A stretch of 64,000 nucleotides of DNA from contig JAQFVV010006203.1 of the NCBI GenBank assembly GCA_028023455.1, positions 14,608,348-14,672,347 on the forward strand, given 5' to 3'. Below are positions 36,015-48,794 of the stretch, in pieces; the first letter of the stretch is position 1; each line of letters begins with the position of its first letter. The DNA is from Epiperipatus broadwayi (taxonomy: Eukaryota; Onychophora; Udeonychophora; Euonychophora; Peripatidae). A program made the position numbers and the translations under genes. The notes beneath the pieces were generated by a model, which was not told the origin of the DNA, ran no database searches, and was given only the letters and a program-made list of their open reading frames with translations.

Positions 36015-36135
36015 TGTCAAACTCTCTGCACTCAATGCACTCACAACTTTGACACCAGTTCACTACAGATAAATATTTTTAAGAATTATTACTAAATCAT
36101 TTATAGGCTAAAGATCATCTCATTATTCATTGCCC
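36015..36135 (+). repeat. R5 copy
   Basis: CAAACTCTCTGCACTCAATG, ACTTTGACACCAGTTCAC and CATTTATAGGCTAAAGATC follow R5 order. Confidence 0.45.
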
Positions 36136-36234
36136 AAATATAAACTTTAAACCCACTTAAAAATTAAATATCTATTTTTTTTTTTAATTAAACATGCACA
36201 CATGTATAATTCAATTTCATCTCTCCTTTTTAAT

Positions 36235-36540
36235 GTGTAACAATTTATTTTTATATAAGTAGAGGAATTTGAACTTAGGATTTTTCAGTCTATATTCGTC
36301 TAAGCAACCGATAAAGATGACCACATACATGCGGAAAAGATAAATGATCCCCACTATACGTATTTGTGCAGTATCAGCACTAGGGATTTTTTTTTTCATG
36401 TGTCATAGCATCGGCCGGGAAGCGAACCCGCTACCCCGTGACAATTGCTTGTAAAGCAGCTGCGCTGACCTCTCGACCACCAGCGCTAGACAGCACTAGG
36501 GATTTGAACTTAGAATTTTTCAGTCTTCCACTCCATCTCA
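36235..36540 (-). mobile_element. HHR-B tandem remnant split by a SINE
   Basis: Minus-strand unit 36235-36365 has the ribozyme tail (GTGCTGATACTGCACAAATA), the tRNA-like head and AAGTTCAAATTCC. Beyond the inserted SINE, a second B-box-like start appears (complement of AGGGATTTGAACTTAG, 36498-36513), showing at least a partial tandem dimer. The CUGAUGA half of the ribozyme is missing at the junction. Confidence 0.65.
36390..36490 (-). repeat. tRNA-Val-like SINE
   Basis: Minus strand: TAGCGCTGGTGGTCGAGAGG, GCTGCTTTACAAGCAA, GCGGGTTCGCTTCCC (B box, plus 36418-36432), GCTATGACACATG and A tail. Exact 15-bp duplication CAGCACTAGGGATTT at 36375-36389 and 36491-36505. The least decayed copy of this SINE in the window. 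Confidence 0.9.
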
Positions 36541-36639
36541 AGCATTCGGTACACATGTTTGTTTGTTTTTTAAGATATTTTTATACATATGTTTCAAGAA
36601 TGCTGGTAGAATGCAAATTTTAAGTATATCCAAATAATA

Positions 36640-37530
36640 CTGAAAAAAAAAAAAGAATTGAAGAATTAAGTCAGTAGAATATTTCTATACTGATAAAAAG
36701 ATGTATAAAAATATATTTAAAATATTTATGTGACTGAAAAAAGGAGGCATTGCAATCTACTATTTATTCAATACTATCGGAAATGCTTGTATATACTTTT
36801 ATTTTAAGGCCATCTATAGTAAGTTTAAGTAATTACTAATTATCTGATGGTAATATATTTAAAGCTATTTGTCTATGAAGAACATAGCAGTAGAAATCTC
36901 AATTTTTTATATAGACTATTACTTGAGCACTCAACTTCAGCAAAATGACACCTATAAAGGTAATATGGACAATTGCTTTGGTGATTATGTGGCATTGGGC
37001 AGAGATCAAGAGTTCTATTTAGTTGATTAAACTGATTTTTTTTTTTTTACCTTCTTCAGCTTAATTTTTGAGTCTACCACCCACCACAATAAATATCAAT
37101 GCCTATTATCAAAGTCTTAATACTCTTTCAAATGTATTAAATATTGCTATTTTACTTTAGAACTTAACACACAAAAAATGTCTGTACCTATTATTTTTAC
37201 TGCTTTACATATATTATCCATATTTACTTTAATTAATTTATTTTTAATTAAAAAAGAAAAAGTTAATCGATGATGCAGAGATAATTACAGTTAAAGCAAA
37301 AAATGGTAGAAAGATAATAGCAAATACTGGTAATGAATGAATTAGAAATTGATATTGGGAGAACTGAGAGAATTCTGTCCAATGATGCAATTTTTACAGT
37401 AGAATAAAAATAGTTATTTTAAAAAAGTAAGCTAATAATACAAATAGTTGCAAGAGAGTTTATAATTTGCAGCTCTAAGTTTTAGGTTTGCACAAGATTT
37501 ATTTTTAACTGATGTGTGAGATATCTTTTT
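36640..37530. other. AT-rich spacer, nothing recognised
   Basis: No repeat family, frame or RNA motif identified. Confidence 0.5.
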
Positions 37531-37539
37531 ATACTTTCT

Positions 37540-38345
37540 TCAATCAGGAATTGATCAACTTTTATCTCTGGACTCTACCATCTGACTACTGTGCTGAACT
37601 ATTTGATTTCTCCATAAATTCTCCACACCACTACAGCAAACAATATTAACACATTTATCTATCTTAAATAGAGTAATTTACATTTCCTGGAATCCAGTTA
37701 ATGTATTTATTATCATTTCATTTAGCAACATGTCTGACTCAATCCCATTTAGTTTAAGTATTTATTTTCATTTCATTTAGCAACATGTCTAACTCAACCC
37801 CATTTAGTTTAATCTTTCATCAATTCCCATTATACATCTTTCTATAATTTTTCATATGGTCAGAAGTCTCGATTGCTTTTGATATCTTATAGATAAAGTT
37901 TCTTTAGTATCAAATTATTTCTATCAAAAATACTTAATGTCTCTAATGAATTTTATTTATTATGTTATCATCTGTATTATTCAGTGGTGGACATAAATAT
38001 GATTATTAACTTCCTCTAATTCATTACTATCAATCTTTATTTTCTCCTTAATGTAGTTCTATTTTCTTGAAATCATCCAATTTTTTTTTTTTTGAACACT
38101 GAAACAATATTGATGAAGATAATTATATTATCTGCAAATTTTCACTATTTAAGTCATCTATTTGTATTCACATTGCTTTTTATTTTAATCTTCAAGAAAA
38201 CTTCCATAAAACTACAGTAAAAAGTTGTAGAGATATGGAATTATCTGGTCTTGTATCCTCACCAACAAAAGTTTTCTATTCTGAAAATTTGACAGCATCC
38301 TGTATCTGTGTCATGATATTTCAAAGTTTAGTCACATCATGTATG
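37540..38345 (-). pseudogene. Decayed RTE LINE copy
   Basis: Nucleotide similarity to 27850-28560 runs through phrases such as TGGAATCCAGTT, TTTAGCAACATGTCT, TTATCATCTGTATTA and ATCATTACTATCAATCTTTATTTTC. A 50-bp piece (around 37715-37770 and 37772-37815) is duplicated. All frames are broken. Confidence 0.75.
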
Positions 38346-38972
38346 CGTATATATATTTTATGATAAAACTAAATTGTCTTTCTACTCTACTACCATTTAT
38401 AGTAAGTCTCAGCAATCAATGATTATTAAATCATACTGCATTCAAATTTCCATCCTCAGTTTGGTTCCTGATTTTTGCCTTAAAAGATGGAAGTAATACA
38501 CTTACATTACTATTTAGGCTAAAAACCTAAAATTAAAAACACTCTAATCCAAGCCATACTTTAGTACTCTCAACTTCTTTATTAGCTGTAGACATGTTTG
38601 TGAATATACTATCATTTGCCTAATCATTAATTACTTAAGCTGACTATAGATAAAATAGAAAACTGCTTTTAATTTTATTATACATATTGTGTACTCTAAG
38701 TAATTAAATAATTTGTAAGACATAGAAAAAGTGTCCTACAATTAATAAAACATGAGGTTACTTAATTATATAATTTCTGATCTGGAATCAGATCAATATA
38801 ACTGCTTAAGCCTGAGTATTTTGAAATTCAAGCTTTTATCTTGAATAAGTAAATGAAGTTAAAAATGGTTACTAGATGTATGTCTGCATTACTTCTGGCT
38901 TTAAATATTGTCTCATCAATAAAAGAAAACTGTAGACAATAATTTAAATGTGTTCACTATTACATAAAGTTT

Positions 38973-38990
38973 CCTGTAGATGGCACTGGA
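38973..38990 (+). promoter_or_regulatory. CTCF-like motif
   Basis: CCTGTAGATGGCACTGGA matches CCNNNAGRKGGCRSYR at every position. Occupancy is not shown by sequence. Confidence 0.3.
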
Positions 38991-39794
38991 ATAGAGAGCT
39001 GTACTAAGAAATGAAGTGATTTGTTATACCTTTTTATAATTAGAAAATCGGATGTAAATAAATCTTTAGTTTTTTAATACTTTTCATAAAATTTAAAACT
39101 GATTAATAAGTTATAATTCTTTAAAATCGATCTTTATTTATTTATTTATATATTTGTTTTGGTTGAGTAAAATTTAATAGTTTCTGTAGAAGATTTCCAA
39201 ATATAAAAGTAAAAAAAAAATTAATAGAAATGTAATTTGTATATTTCATTTTTTATGTTTTTTAAATATTATCACAATTCTTTTACCATCTGATATTATT
39301 ATTTAAACGATTGATATAAACGTTTGAAAATTTCTCTACTTTTACCTGAAAATATCTACATCATTTCTATAATTTTTTTGAGCTCTTTTATTCAAAAATT
39401 TAATTAAAAAATATGCAACAAGTCAAAAGAAGTTATTTAATTGGAGAGGCTGAATTTTGTTTTGCTTGATTATAAATCACATGTAAGCAATATATATATA
39501 CTTGTCTCTTCTAAAAGAAAATAAAGTTTTCACTTTTATTTTATAAACTCAGTTTTAGTAAAAAAAATATTTTATAAACGATCCATAATTGCGTTATTTG
39601 AAATAATAGATTCTGAATAGATAAGTTTAACTAGAAAAAAACAAAAACAAATTAGAATCAGTGAGGAGGGATTTAAATATCTTGCTTTTATTTAATTACT
39701 GGACTTTTCTTTAAATGATGTCAAATATTTTAGTCAGTGAAATATTTTATTAAATTTACCTCCATCTGATTCTTAAGCAGTAAGTCTAGCAAAT

Positions 39795-39834
39795 TTAAGA
39801 AAGATCGAGTATTACAAAAGTCGATCTTTCTTAA
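39795..39834. repeat. Perfect 14-bp hairpin
   Basis: TTAAGAAAGATCGA pairs exactly with TCGATCTTTCTTAA around a 12-nt loop. Shorter than a typical pre-miRNA. Confidence 0.85.
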
Positions 39835-40054
39835 TATGTACAATTAATTAAGCATGCATTATACTACAATAAGAAAACATTTTAATAATACAATAAGAAT
39901 ATTTATATAGTACTAGAAGAAAACACATTTTAAATAACAGTTAATAAATAAATTGTGGAAGCAAAGAAAGTAGAATATTAAAGAGGCTTTAATCATTTAC
40001 TGATAAATTAAAATTTATATAGTTAAATTAAATTATTTTACTAGACCTTCATGA

Positions 40055-40265
40055 GGATTTTGACAAACAGTAGAATTGGCTAACTGGACACTCGGTAGCA
40101 TTATATACTGGATGCTTTCTCTTGATAGCAAGAGTCTAGTATTCAGTAATTTGGATTGTCAATTGTAGGCAGGGACTTTAACAACATGAAGTCCATACTC
40201 AGCTTCATGGAGATGGCCAGAGAAATTGCGGTGGTCTACTCACGAGTCATAGTGTGACATAATTT
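40055..40265. other. GC-enriched patch of unknown origin
   Basis: About 200 bp with clearly higher GC than its surroundings. A plus frame contains VGRDFNNMKSILSF, vaguely like the GDFN motif of LINE endonucleases, but nothing supports it further. Confidence 0.25.
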
Positions 40266-40743
40266 AGCAACTTAAAAAAAACTTTACAAGAAGTTTACAA
40301 TAATTAATATTCTTTTTTTCTTGCTTCTATATATACATCTCAAAAACAAAGGCACCAGATGTTTCCAAATTGATTAATTTCCAAAAAGAAAATTTTTTTT
40401 TACTATCTTGCTGATCGCAATCTCAATCTAGTTTAATTCTAAAAAAAAATTTTAAATTGCATTTCTTAATTAAATTCGAATGTCTTTAATTTTATTTAAT
40501 CTTCATGGTAAATTACATGTTTTGTCACCATTTCCCCTAAATAATTATAAAATTAGAATTTATACATTCTTTTATCATCAATTGATTTTAATTAATTATT
40601 TACATTATCTTTGCTGACTTGAAACCCTCCTTACTATAACATAACAATATTAAATTGCATAATAAAATTAAATTTTATAGTAAAATCAAATTTCTTTCTA
40701 CATTATTTTTTTAAAAAACCTTAGTAACAATATACACATGAAG

Positions 40744-40744
<1 letters not shown>

Positions 40745-40780
<36 letters not shown>
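40745..40780. repeat. (CA)n(TA)n microsatellite
   Basis: Compound dinucleotide run. Confidence 0.9.
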
Positions 40781-41214
40781 GACAGCTTTGATATATATAT
40801 TACAAAAGAAGTATTAATTCTCTCACTACATTATTGTGTAATTCATATGATAAATAAGTGTATAATTCTGTCAAAATTTGCTTTAAACAAAATCCATTTA
40901 ATAACATATATGGTAATGAATAAAAAAGACTTAATAGACAAGATATAGTAAAGCGTGTTGTCAAAGGTTAGTCATGCACTCATGGAATAGCAATATTGTA
41001 AATAAATCAGCTGAAGCATATATAGCTTATATTGTTTTAACACTGATTGAGATATTTTATTCTAATATCTTATACTGACATTAAATTATAAATTTTAATA
41101 TATGTTGATATTCAACATTTATATTTAAATATTCACATTCTTATTAAAATTTACAACTTTACTTTAAATGTGAGATAGTAAAATAATAGGACTCATGTAA
41201 AACAAGTTGGTTTC

Positions 41215-42380
41215 CAAAATAGGAAAACTATATACATCATTGTAGACATATAATGAATAATAATAAAGAACAAAGGATTCAAGGAAAAAGTTTATACATA
41301 TTTCATGGATTTCAGCAAAGTTTTTGATTCATTGTTGCTGCTAAATTATGATAAATTCCTAAAAAAAAAAAAAGAGCACACCAGAGGATTTCATTATTTT
41401 TATAAGAAATCTCTATGTAGAAAAGTTACAAATAAAAAAATCTGTGATAAAATAGACTGATTTCACATTATCAATGCAGTTACATTAAGGTACACATCAT
41501 CATCCTGCCTATTAAATATGTACATTAACAATGAAATAAAGAAAACCATTGTGGATGAAGATAAATGTGATCCCAGGATTGGTAGAAAGAAATATCAATG
41601 ACCTTAGATATATTACTGACACTATATTTTTGTAGCTAAAAATACAGAAGTCTTCAATATGTATGGATAAAATTAAAAAGCAAAATGAAAAGATAGGATT
41701 ACAAATAAATATGAAAAGACAAAAATTATGATAACTGGGTCAGTAACCAACTTCAAAATTGATAATGAAGGAATAAAAATGATAGACAGTTTTTGTCATC
41801 TTAGATAAATCCTCAATAAAAATAAATCCAGCAATAAAGAGAATTATAACTATCCTTTACTGATTAACACTTTGCCAGAGTTGCAATGGAAAATGTGGAC
41901 ATTTTTTTGGTGCAAGGGCATTAAATTAAAAATAGAGATAAAAAATTGGTCAATTCCTATGGAATTTGAAATAAAACTACAGAGTTGCTCATTTGTTTCT
42001 AAAGCTATATAAAAGTTGGTTGCTGGAGTGGGGAGGATAAGAAAATTACTGACTCATTTGAGCTGCAAAGCTAGCAAAGACTTTTAAAAATTTCAATGAC
42101 AGTAATACATAAAAAAGTGCATCCTTGATAAGATTAGACTTAAAATCTACTTGAAGCACATTTGACTAAATTAAAATTATCATGTTTTAGTTATGTTAAG
42201 GAGATGATCTAATTTATTAGACATAATGCTTAAAAAGATTGATAATCATAAAAGAAGAGGATGATCTACAGTGAAGTGAATTGATTCCATCACCATAATA
42301 ATGCATGTGATTTTTGAACAGCCCGAGAAACAAAACCAGATAATAGGTCATTCTTGGAGAAACATTGTATAATTATCAAA
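41215..42380 (+). pseudogene. Decayed RTE-related LINE, second lineage
   Basis: Frames in order give FMDFSKVFDSLLLL (motif A region, about 41308-41345), IRNLYVEKLQIKKS, RNINDLRYITDT (motif C region with the ADD changed), KIGLQINMKRQK, then a thumb region and VMLRR with GRRGR-like residues near the end. The order and wording fit a different RTE-like lineage from 27693. Many stops and shifts; no endonuclease part. Confidence 0.65.
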
Positions 42381-42395
42381 AATCAATGTTGTTTT

Positions 42396-42651
42396 AAACC
42401 ACTAAACATCACATGATTGTCATTTTTTATGTTTACACAAGCTGTTTACACAGAGGCTAAACTCTCCATACATCTATGTGCAGAGCTCTCAGATTCAAGG
42501 TTCCTTACTGATAAAAGCCACAATCTAGAAACTGGTCTAGGGATATTAGATGAGTAGGCACTAGATAGGGATTTTATGCACAAACCTTGCATCCATTGAT
42601 TATTCTGTCTTGCACTGGTGGTACTACTGTATAGAGAGTTTAGCCTCTGTG
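42396..42651 (-). mobile_element. HHR-A short composite
   Basis: 256 bp flanked by 15-bp duplications AATCAATGTTGTTTT (42381-42395) and AATCAATGATGTTTT (42652-42666), with one difference. The constant edge AAACCACTAAACATCACATG is on the left, then an inversion junction near 42472, then the opposite orientation to GTTTAGCCTCTGTG. The ribozyme core is decayed (CUGAUAA near 42509). Confidence 0.75.
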
Positions 42652-42669
42652 AATCAATGATGTTTTGGC

Positions 42670-44860
42670 AGCACTTATAATAATATTATAATGATAAAAA
42701 TATTCATAAAAGATATGCAAAACCTAAGTTGCAATATTTTGCTATCCCAATAAAATATTTATTGTAAATTGGACAGAAATGTTATTTAAATAATTGTTTT
42801 TAAGAAACATAATTCTAGTAGTAGCCAGAACTAATAGAAAGAATATAAATTTGTAGAATAATTTCCATATTGTTTCAATATTAAAGATAATTTTCTTATA
42901 ATCATCATTGAGTCTTGAAGTGACAGTAAGAATGTAATAAATACTTGTCTGTTTATTCAGTATTTCTCATAACAGAGCACAAGTAATAACTAATTGAATA
43001 TCAGTGAATTTTCCAATCTTGCTTTTTCTTGCTGGATTGATATATATTATTCATATCTTTTTAATTCTTATCTATTCATCTGGATGTGAAACAGATAAAT
43101 AAAATAAGATAATAAAAGTGATATATCTTATTTTTTAAGTGTAATTAAAAATTTAATTCAAGGTATGCTCTTCCATGATATTACATACTCTCTAGGAAAT
43201 TATGTTTTATGACCACAAAAATTTCTGATGATATCTTGCCAAGTCACCCCAACCTATTTTGGACATAACAAAAAACATATGTATATTATGTACATATAAT
43301 ATATACGTGCTGTATATAACAAATACCTAATGTTATTAAATAAAGTGTAAAGTTATTATATTTTACCAATTCCTTTTTAAATTTCAATAGATTTAAAAAG
43401 TTGTTAGACAATTATTAATCTTAAACACATCATTAAATTTTTGCAAAGTCGGTCACTCGATTCCAAGGATTGTATTCCAGTCAAATCCTGATTTCAGCTT
43501 ATTATACACTCCTGTCTTGTTACGCCTTATTATTAGGTTTTAGTATTGATGGTAGTAAACCTACTATGTTTCTATTAAAAATTAAGATTAAATTTTTTTG
43601 TTATTTACTTAGTCATAAAAAAGTACGTGTTTAAAATTAGTAATTTAATTAGGTATGTAGACACTTTAAATCTTGAGGCACGTTCTATGCCTCATTTTCG
43701 GAAATCTTTTCTATCAGTTATTCTTTTTTCTTTTCTTTTTTCTATAGTTGTTTAAGTTTTCTCCTAAAGAGGTTTAGAGATTAAATGCATTTTGATATGT
43801 GCATTACACACACGCACATACAGACATTATATTTTAGCTAAATTTCTAAGCATTTTTGAGCTGAATATTGATAATACAAATTATCGCAATCTTTATATAA
43901 ATTAAAGAGTTAAAATTTGTAGTCTCAGTGTATAAAGACCACTGACAGTGAATATTAGCCCGAATCTCAATTGTAGGGCGTTTATAATTTAAATAATCAA
44001 TAATATAATGAATCCTTATGTTATAACTTTCAATAATCCAGATATACAAGACTGGAAGTTAATTAAAATGAAATAATGTAAAATGCAATCACGAAAAATA
44101 TAAAACTGAAGTCAGAGAACATAGGAAGTATTTTATTTAAATGCATGAGAAATATTTTACGTACAAGCGTACGTGGCCTTATATGTGATATATATGGAAA
44201 CATTTTTTTGGATTCATTCTTGTCCATGATTATTTATAAAACTCTTTTTACGGTTTGTCTGAATCTTATCGTCCATTATCTGGGTAGTAAGATTGCCCAG
44301 ACAAAGATATTATGCCCGATTTTCAAATAGTCCAGACATGAAGAAAAAAAATCCAAATTTGTGTTTACCTCTTTCATGCATGAAAAAAATTATTTCAAAA
44401 AGAACACATACAAATATATATAGCAGTGCATTAAAGAAGAAAGAAAAAAATGATGAAAATAACACTTAATGTAATAAATTATTATTTTAAATCTTTCAAG
44501 TCGATGAGGTCCACCATTATTATGATCTATAGTTGCTGTTAAGAGTTAATTAGAACATTTTAGTTATCTATGCAATGAATATAGATCGACTGTTATTTGA
44601 TCCTTTGTTGAAGGCATTTCATTGTTAGCAATCTATGTACTGCCTACTTTTATCTTCCTGTTTCAGTATCAGTCCAGAAAAAAACCAACTTAATGTTCTT
44701 TGGATTAAATGCATGTCTATGTCTAATTTTTTTTATTAGTCATTCATTAGATTAGAGATAATCCACTTAAAGAATAATATTTCTGTAGTGTAATTTTCAC
44801 TACAGCCCTCTTACGCAAGCTAAGAACCGATTTCTATCCATTTTTAACACCTCGTAGAGG
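42670..44860. other. AT-rich spacer, nothing firm
   Basis: A somewhat GC-richer part at 44100-44340 has a 61-codon plus frame without a recognisable domain. The rest is AT-rich. Confidence 0.45.
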
Positions 44861-44869
44861 GATGTAATC

Positions 44870-44990
44870 AAAATATAACTAAAGACATGTGAAAAAGATG
44901 TATGATTCCTAAGATGTAAATTTCATGCTAAAACCGGCATTCATCAGTTGACCCAAATCACAATCTCTTACACATATCTTTATCATTGAT
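44870..44990 (-). repeat. HHR-B copy with ribozyme
   Basis: The minus strand has the ribozyme followed by ATACATCTTTTTCACATGTC, as in the other HHR-B copies. The tRNA-like part beyond is lost. Confidence 0.65.
44904..44959 (-). ncRNA. HHR-B hammerhead, core intact
   Basis: Minus strand: GAUUUGGGUCAA, CUGAUGA, stem II AUGC/GCAU closed by an 8-nt loop, GAAA, UUUACAUC, UUAGGAAUC. Both conserved core boxes are intact and stem II pairs. Stem I next to the core has a mismatch and stem III is weak, so activity is uncertain. Confidence 0.55.
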
Positions 44991-45039
44991 AAGTATATAA
45001 CAAAAACCAATTACTACAGTTCAATTGATAGGTATTAAA

Positions 45040-45160
45040 CTTACATTCCTTTACAACTTTGATACAAACCATTTGATTGAAGTATATCAATATTTTTTTA
45101 TTAGTTATTTGATAGATTAGAGATTATGCACTTAATGAATAATATCCCTGTAATATTTTT
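45040..45160 (+). repeat. R5 copy
   Basis: CAACTTTGATACAAACCATT and TTGATAGATTAGAGATTATG follow R5 order; a related fragment lies at 44735-44800. Confidence 0.4.
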
Positions 45161-45716
45161 CCCATAGCTCGTGATCCCAGAAAACTAACAAGTATGTTGA
45201 TTTATCCTTAGCTTGTTATATGTTTTTTTCTGCCTAATTCCTGTAGTAATGTTAACCGGAAATTTACTTTTATTAATTCTGACAGCAATCAAAATCAAGA
45301 TTATATATCCACCAAAAATATCCACCAAAAATATTCAATTTGAAAGACTAAAATAATAAATACCTACTATAAGGATTAATTATTTTTTTCATTTACTATT
45401 TATAAAGATAACGGAAGTACAATAGATTCTTATATATAGAAAAAGGAGAGATAGAAAGTAAAATTATTTTTATATAGCTCACTGCAGGATAAAACAAAAG
45501 ATTCTTCGTAAAAAAAAATTAAGTTTTTTTTATTACTGTTTTATACTCTAATTAAGAATAGACAAATAACTATTAATTGATCAATAATTTGATGGTTATC
45601 TAGAATTGCTTGCGGGCTATCATCTAAAAGAAAACATTTTGAAGCTTTACCTTACTTAGATTAAAAACGCAGGTCATGAATCTGACATAGATGTTTTTAA
45701 GTTTTACTCCATGAGT

Positions 45717-45785
45717 TTTTTTTTTTTTTTAAAAAAAAAAAAAACATTTGCTCATACATGTAAACATTTTTTTTTTTTTTATCAT
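45717..45785. repeat. Poly-T/poly-A inverted tract
   Basis: A T15 run directly followed by an A14 run, then a second T14 run. A local fold-back of homopolymers. Confidence 0.85.
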
Positions 45786-46627
45786 ATGTGGAACTACTCA
45801 TTAGGTCAAGCTTGTTATCATGTCAAAATAATTGGCAAAGCACAACAATAAGTCTGCCTTTTTTTTCTTTCAGACGGGAATCGATCCAATAACTTTTTAG
45901 ATACACTCTTATTGCTGGAATAATTTGCTCAGGGCAAAAAGTAGTTTTTAAAACTAGTAACCCACACAGTTATCTTTTTAGATATATTTATAAAAGTTTT
46001 ACAAATTGAAAATTATGATAGTAATAGCAATAATTATGATGACTTTTTAATGAAATATTATTTTATCATTTTAAAAGTCGCTGAAGAAATTAATCGGGCA
46101 CCGGAAATGATAGTCAGAATCGCGCTTCATGAACCCTGGGTTCTAGATTGCACGTTATCATTATATTAAACTACGCTTAAGATTACACAATAAAAATAAT
46201 TACAAAAAATGATTATTATTATTATTTTTAGTTATATTGGATCATTTTTTTCACTTTAAATAATTAAAATTTATTTTAATTTTATATTTTTTTGTATGTA
46301 AAAGCTATTTTTGCAGAATTGTTAATGTTAAACATAAGCTACATGATGTTTTGTTTTAAATATTTATCAATATCTGCATCTATTATACATTCACTAAATT
46401 TTCTAGATTATTTCCTACTAATAAAATAAAAATAGTCAAAATATGTTTCCTTTCTTTTGTAACAACTATGGTCATTTCTTAACTTGAAGCAAGTTCGTTT
46501 TTTAATTACTGGTAATCTGCAGTATCAGATTTACATCAAGACATTGTTGAATCAGTTCAAACACGAATCTTGACTTTTCTCAAATTATTCACAATTAAAT
46601 TTTGCTTTATAATTTTGTGTGTTACAG

Positions 46628-46684
46628 CTTGTATCCTCTAACGATGGGTCAAGATTGTATTTTTGAATTATTCAAAATGTCAAG
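46628..46684 (+). CDS. Weak candidate exon
   Basis: 57 nt between acceptor GTGTGTTACAG and donor GTAAAC. One frame is open and reads LYPLTMGQDCIFELFKMS. Phase 2 on both sides. Length and splice signals are permissive, so chance is likely. Confidence 0.12.
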
Positions 46685-46794
46685 GTAAACTTCGTACAAT
46701 TAAATATAGAACAATATGATAAAGTGGTTTCTGACAATATATGTGTAATATTAGAATAAAAGTATAATTTATTATACTTGGAAATTAAATGTAA

Positions 46795-47005
46795 TTGTAG
46801 ACTGTAGAGGATTTGAATAAAGACTTTCAAGCACTCCTCAGCTATCGACTATCTCATACAACCGATACATATGACCACATACATGTGAAAAAGATGAATG
46901 ATCTCCAATATACGTATTCATGACGAACCAGCACTCATTAATTGGTCCAGATCATTATCTCCCACTCATATATATATATAATCAGTGCTCGGTTTAATTT
47001 AATGT
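46795..47005 (-). repeat. HHR-B copy, extended form
   Basis: Minus strand: GAGCACTGATTATATATATA, GATCTGGACCAA, a damaged ribozyme core (UUAAUGA near 46935-46941), TACGTATATTGGAGATC, then the tRNA-like head and a degraded B box. It shows the full order of the family. Confidence 0.75.
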
Positions 47006-47261
47006 GTAAATTTTTTGCTTGAAGGTCATGCTAAAAGATTTCGGCAATACAGTTCTATGACAAATAATAATCACAAATCATTTTGATATTATTTAACAGT
47101 TTTTATATTAAAATATTTATTTGATCATCTTTTTTATCACAAACTTTAAAAAAACACTTAAGAAACTCCATTGTAAACTAATGAATATCTTTTTTAAGAA
47201 GAGGAAGAATAGCTTAAATGATTATATATATTTACTAATGAAACAAAATTATATATATATC

Positions 47262-47630
47262 ATTACATCATCATTACTAACGATTATTGATCCACTTTAG
47301 GATGAAAATCTCTAACAAGTTCAATGTAATTTTTTGACCCATACTTTTCTTATACATTTCTTATGTCTTTAATCTCACGTGATCCCTTTCTAGATCTTTT
47401 ATAGTTTTTGTAATCCAATTTAATTCATGTATTGTCATCTCTTTTAGAAATATGTATATTTATCTCTTTTTCAATTTTTAATTCTTTTAATGATGCCGAT
47501 AAACATTTGTTTTTTTATTTATTTATTTCACTTTTAATCCCTTCTTGTCTCTCCTATTATAATCTATCCATATTCTGTTGTGTGATTTGAAGTATTTAAA
47601 CCTCAGATTCATGTGAGTAAAAAAGTAGAA
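47262..47630 (-). pseudogene. Decayed RTE LINE 3' end
   Basis: Matches the 3' end of the RTE family, including the CATCATC tail (complement of GAT repeats) and phrases such as TTGATCCACTTTAGGATGAA and TTTTAGAAATATG. Older than the 19349 and 27693 copies. Confidence 0.75.
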
Positions 47631-48794
47631 TGGAATAATTCACATCTTCAAATAAATATACTAATAGTTTGTAATTAATAAGTAAAAACAACAAAAAGTA
47701 TATTTAAAAGCATTCATATTAATAACTATCTGAGGGAGAAAATAATGGAAATATTAATATTAGACTGGAGTTCTGCTTAATTGCTCTCAAGTCTCATATA
47801 TTGTAAAGAATTTACCAAAGTTTGTGAAGTTAGCTTAAATATTGAATATTGCACTAAGGAAATAGGAAACCAACCATGGTCAAGCATTAATCCTGGTTCT
47901 AAAATCATAATTGCTTTGTAAATAACAAGCTTTTTACAGGGACAATATATATATATGGATAGATATTTTAAGCTAGAGAGTAAAACAAGCATAAAAATCA
48001 TTCAAATGCTTCATTAACCAACAATTGGCAAGTTTAATGAACACTATATATGTAAAAACTGGTGAACACACATTTATCTATTAAGAATCTTTTTTTAAAC
48101 ACATAGACATATTTAATTTTACTTCATCTATTCATCTATAATAATAACAATCAGATCAAAATATTCTAGTTTTTTATTGTTATCAATGTTTATTTTCTCC
48201 TTATATGATAAGGCTCAGAATTTTTTTTTTTTAGATAATTATAATAAAATAATTCATATTCTTTTGTCTTTAAGAGATGTGTTGTGATATAATAAATATA
48301 AGTAATAACAATAATAATAACAAGCACTATCCATATGTGTTGAATGTTTAACTTCTTTATAAAATAATTAGAAAACATATTTTTATAATAATTATCTTTA
48401 ACTCTTAAGTAGATCACAGAGTTGCTGCACATTTTCCTCACTCAACTCAATCTTTTTCCATCAGTTTAATCTCACATCATAACTTTTCAAATTTTTGAAA
48501 TTCATCTTAAAGTTATTCTCAAACATCTTTTAATCATTCATATTATATCCAGTCTAAAGTTTTTCTTTAAGCAGTGTGGTCCGCCAATCAGACTCACATA
48601 TGGTTTCTAATTTATTAAACTTTTCAAGTTTCCAAAATTATTTGATATAGTTAACACATAGCCAACACAGTGATTATCCAATGTTGGTTGATAATTGGGT
48701 GTTAGTCTTTCTTAAGAGGAAGATGAAATAAATAACTCATCAATTTTGTGTATAGAGTATCTACTTCTTCACTAACTTCAATATAACAGTAGCA

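Noticed and set aside
44145-44330. 61-codon frame with a weak likeness to a piggyBac catalytic block
   Set aside because: Only a few residues agree, no neighbouring transposase blocks or TTAA-flanked ends were found.
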